From positions 1-7,140 of the forward strand of contig JAGCRJ010000001.1 in assembly GCA_017964745.1 (NCBI GenBank): 7,140 nucleotides of DNA. Reading direction: 5' to 3'. Positions 5,382 to 7,140 of the stretch are shown here, piece by piece. The stretch is from Lachnospiraceae bacterium (GTDB lineage Bacteria > Bacillota > Clostridia > Lachnospirales > Lachnospiraceae). The notes beneath the pieces were generated by a model, which searched no databases, was not told the origin of the DNA, and saw only the letters and a program-made list of their open reading frames with translations. Made by a program: the position numbers and the translations under genes. The stretch's first letter is position 1. Every line of letters starts with the position of its first letter.

Positions 5382-7140
5382 TTTCACCGCCTCCTTCCAG
5401 ATAATACTTAGCCTGGACATTAAACATCTCGCTGTAAACTCCGCCCGCTTCAAGAAGCGAATCATGTGTACCGTATTCAACCATTTCACCGTCCTTGAAC
5501 ATTGCAACATGATCGCAGAATCTGGTTGAACTGAGTCTGTGGCTTATGTAAATTGATGTCCTTCCGTTTACTAGTTTATCGAAATCTTCGTACAGTTTTG
5601 CTTCGGCAAGTGCATCAAGAGCAGCCGTGGGTTCATCGAGCACTACAACCGGTCCGTTCTTGTAAAGTGCCTTGGCAAGCGCGATCTTCTGTTTCTCACC
5701 GCCTGAAAAATCAACGCCTTCATCATAGATGACTTTAAGCACTTCCGTGTTCACGCCATCAGGAAGCTTATCTACAGACTCGGCCATTCCCGCATCCGCG
5801 AGGCACTTCTTTGCCAGTTCATCGTCGGTATCATCAACCGGGAGCATCGATACATTTGCTTTCAAGGGAAAAGCAAACATCCATACATCCTGGAATACCG
5901 GTGAAAATATCTTATAGTATTCATCCCTGTCATAATCGGAAATATCCACTCCGTTCAGCAGGATCCTTCCTTTTGTGGGAACATAAAGTTTCAGAAGGAG
6001 TTTAATGAATGTGGATTTGCCCGCACCGTTAAGTCCCACAACGGCAAGCTTCTCACCCGCCTTTACGGTAAGGTTCAGTCCTTTAAGTGCATAGCTTTCG
6101 GCTTTGGGATACTTAAACCAGACATCTTCAAAAGTAAACTCGTAGGAATCACACTTCGGAACGCTTTTTCCTTTTTCCTTTTCTCCCTCGTCGAGATCCA
6201 TAAAGCTTCTGAAATCATCAACTTCACGGCTCAGCTCCAGAGCTTCGGATACTCTGTCAAAGAGTCTTCCGAGGAACATAAAGAACGTTGTTGCGCTTCC
6301 GAGATAAAGGGTAAAGTTACCCACCGTCAGATTTTTGTTTATTACCGAATAAAGAAGCCATGCATAAACGCCGATAAGTGCAACTGCCCTTATAACACCG
6401 TCAAGATTTCCGGAGACCCACCAGCGGAACTCATCTTCTTTCGCAGCATCAAGTCTTTCTTTGCTTACTTCCTTGTATCTTCCGATCAGGTAATCCTTCA
6501 GTGAATACATCCTGATATCCTTGGCATAAGCAAAATCCGAGAAGGTTCTGGAAAGGTATTCATCCTTTCTCCACCAGGTTGCGAGCGGATCCCATACGCG
6601 TTCCTTGACCACGCGGTTGGTATGGTCCTTGATGAGAAAGGAAATGAATGCAAGGACTGCCATTCCGAGCATAATGGGAGCACTCAGGGTTCCGATAATG
6701 AAAAGTCCAACAAGCACAGTGAAGATATCGGCAGCGCCGTTCTCCATAAGGTGTATCATTCCTTCACACCCCTTTTCATTTTCATCGGTGGTTCTAACTG
6801 CCTTCTCATAGCAGTCCATAGTATCCTTATCCTCAAGGTATTCATAAGGAAGTTTCATGAACTTGATGTTCTTTTGGATCAGCATAGAAAGCCTGACGCT
6901 TATCGGTCTCCACCACTGTCCCCAGGACCACGACTGGCAGAGAGTGCATACAAGCTGGATGATGAATGTGATGAAAATGATACCGATAAGCTTCTTAACA
7001 TCATCCTTCCTTGTCACTATGTCGATGACAAACTTTGACATAAATGTCCAAAGATATGAGGCAATGGGTGTGAAGAAACCATAGAATCCGACCACGACGA
7101 GCGTGATCTTGTCATACTTCCACATCTCTTTCACGATGTA
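5356..7140 (-). CDS. ABC exporter half-transporter, fused membrane and ATP-binding domains (first of pair, 5' end cut)
   Basis: The right edge cuts the N-terminus; 594 residues are visible. The frame is open to the edge (YIV-KEMWKYDK). A GTG at 7134 could be a start, but coding through it is likelier because family members have a short lead-in before this point. Numbered from that GTG: hydrophobic segments at roughly 9-30, 48-66, 136-151, 153-168, 247-266 and 272-290; AKDIRMY at 204-210; Walker A GLNGAGKS at 367-374, Q-loop Q415, signature FSGGE at 476-480, Walker B VVLDE with catalytic Glu501, H-loop His532. The signature differs from LSGGQ at its first and last positions, while the catalytic residues are kept. 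It is an inner-membrane exporter subunit of unknown substrate, probably pairing with the next gene, whose start lies inside its last codons. It ends in TGA. Confidence 0.93.
   Translation of the reverse strand, partial: YIVKEMWKYDKITLVVVGFYGFFTPIASYLWTFMSKFVIDIVTRKDDVKKLIGIIFITFIIQLVCTLCQSWSWGQWWRPISVRLSMLIQKNIKFMKLPYEYLEDKDTMDCYEKAVRTTDENEKGCEGMIHLMENGAADIFTVLVGLFIIGTLSAPIMLGMAVLAFISFLIKDHTNRVVKERVWDPLATWWRKDEYLSRTFSDFAYAKDIRMYSLKDYLIGRYKEVSKERLDAAKEDEFRWWVSGNLDGVIRAVALIGVYAWLLYSVINKNLTVGNFTLYLGSATTFFMFLGRLFDRVSEALELSREVDDFRSFMDLDEGEKEKGKSVPKCDSYEFTFEDVWFKYPKAESYALKGLNLTVKAGEKLAVVGLNGAGKSTFIKLLLKLYVPTKGRILLNGVDISDYDRDEYYKIFSPVFQDVWMFAFPLKANVSMLPVDDTDDELAKKCLADAGMAESVDKLPDGVNTEVLKVIYDEGVDFSGGEKQKIALAKALYKNGPVVVLDEPTAALDALAEAKLYEDFDKLVNGRTSIYISHRLSSTRFCDHVAMFKDGEMVEYGTHDSLLEAGGVYSEMFNVQAKYYLEGGGENAEEYEAC
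5390..5398 (-). promoter_or_regulatory. Strong Shine-Dalgarno site inside the upstream ABC gene
   Basis: GGAAGGAGG on the minus strand ends 8 bases before the ATG at 5381 and lies within the last codons of the first ABC gene. It fixes the start of the second half-transporter and suggests coupled, near-equal synthesis of the two subunits. Confidence 0.85.

Noticed and set aside
5382..5510. N-terminal extension of the second ABC half-transporter by 43 residues
   Set aside because: It lies within the ATPase domain of the first ABC gene in another frame, while the ATG at 5381 has a near-perfect Shine-Dalgarno site.

Overview
The window is a compact stretch of bacterial DNA in which every convincing gene lies on the minus strand, so transcription runs from position 7140 down to position 1. 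Gaps are 10 to 47 bases, one junction overlaps by 26 bases, most genes have Shine-Dalgarno sites, and base composition looks moderate. These traits, with the protein styles seen, suggest a Firmicute of the class Clostridia, most likely a Lachnospiraceae-type gut or rumen anaerobe. That placement is inference; no marker gene is present.

Layout in reading order: (1) 7140-5356, an ABC exporter half-transporter cut at its N-terminus by the window edge; (2) 5381-3528, a second, related half-transporter overlapping the first, probably its heterodimer partner; (3) 3499-2487, a beta-lactamase-family serine hydrolase split by what looks like a one-base frameshift near its N-terminus; (4) 2466-1543, a two-domain GNAT acetyltransferase; (5) 1532-735, a class I SAM-dependent methyltransferase with an atypical motif I; (6) 687-262, a small single-domain GNAT acetyltransferase; (7) 218-1, the start of a membrane-anchored protein resembling PAF-acetylhydrolase-like alpha/beta hydrolases, cut by the left edge. 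No non-coding stretch exceeds 50 bases. I see no rRNA, tRNA, insertion sequence, CRISPR array or rho-independent terminator.

The spacing fits one operon, possibly with a secondary promoter in the 688-734 gap. An exporter pair is followed by four or five enzymes that modify or hydrolyse small molecules (two acetyltransferases, a methyltransferase, a serine hydrolase, an esterase-like protein). A joint role in modifying and exporting or detoxifying a compound is possible but not shown by the sequence; no precursor peptide or scaffold-building enzyme is visible. The points most worth checking are the hydrolase frameshift and the possible promoter and operator at 688-738. I do not see clear evidence of a new biological system here.
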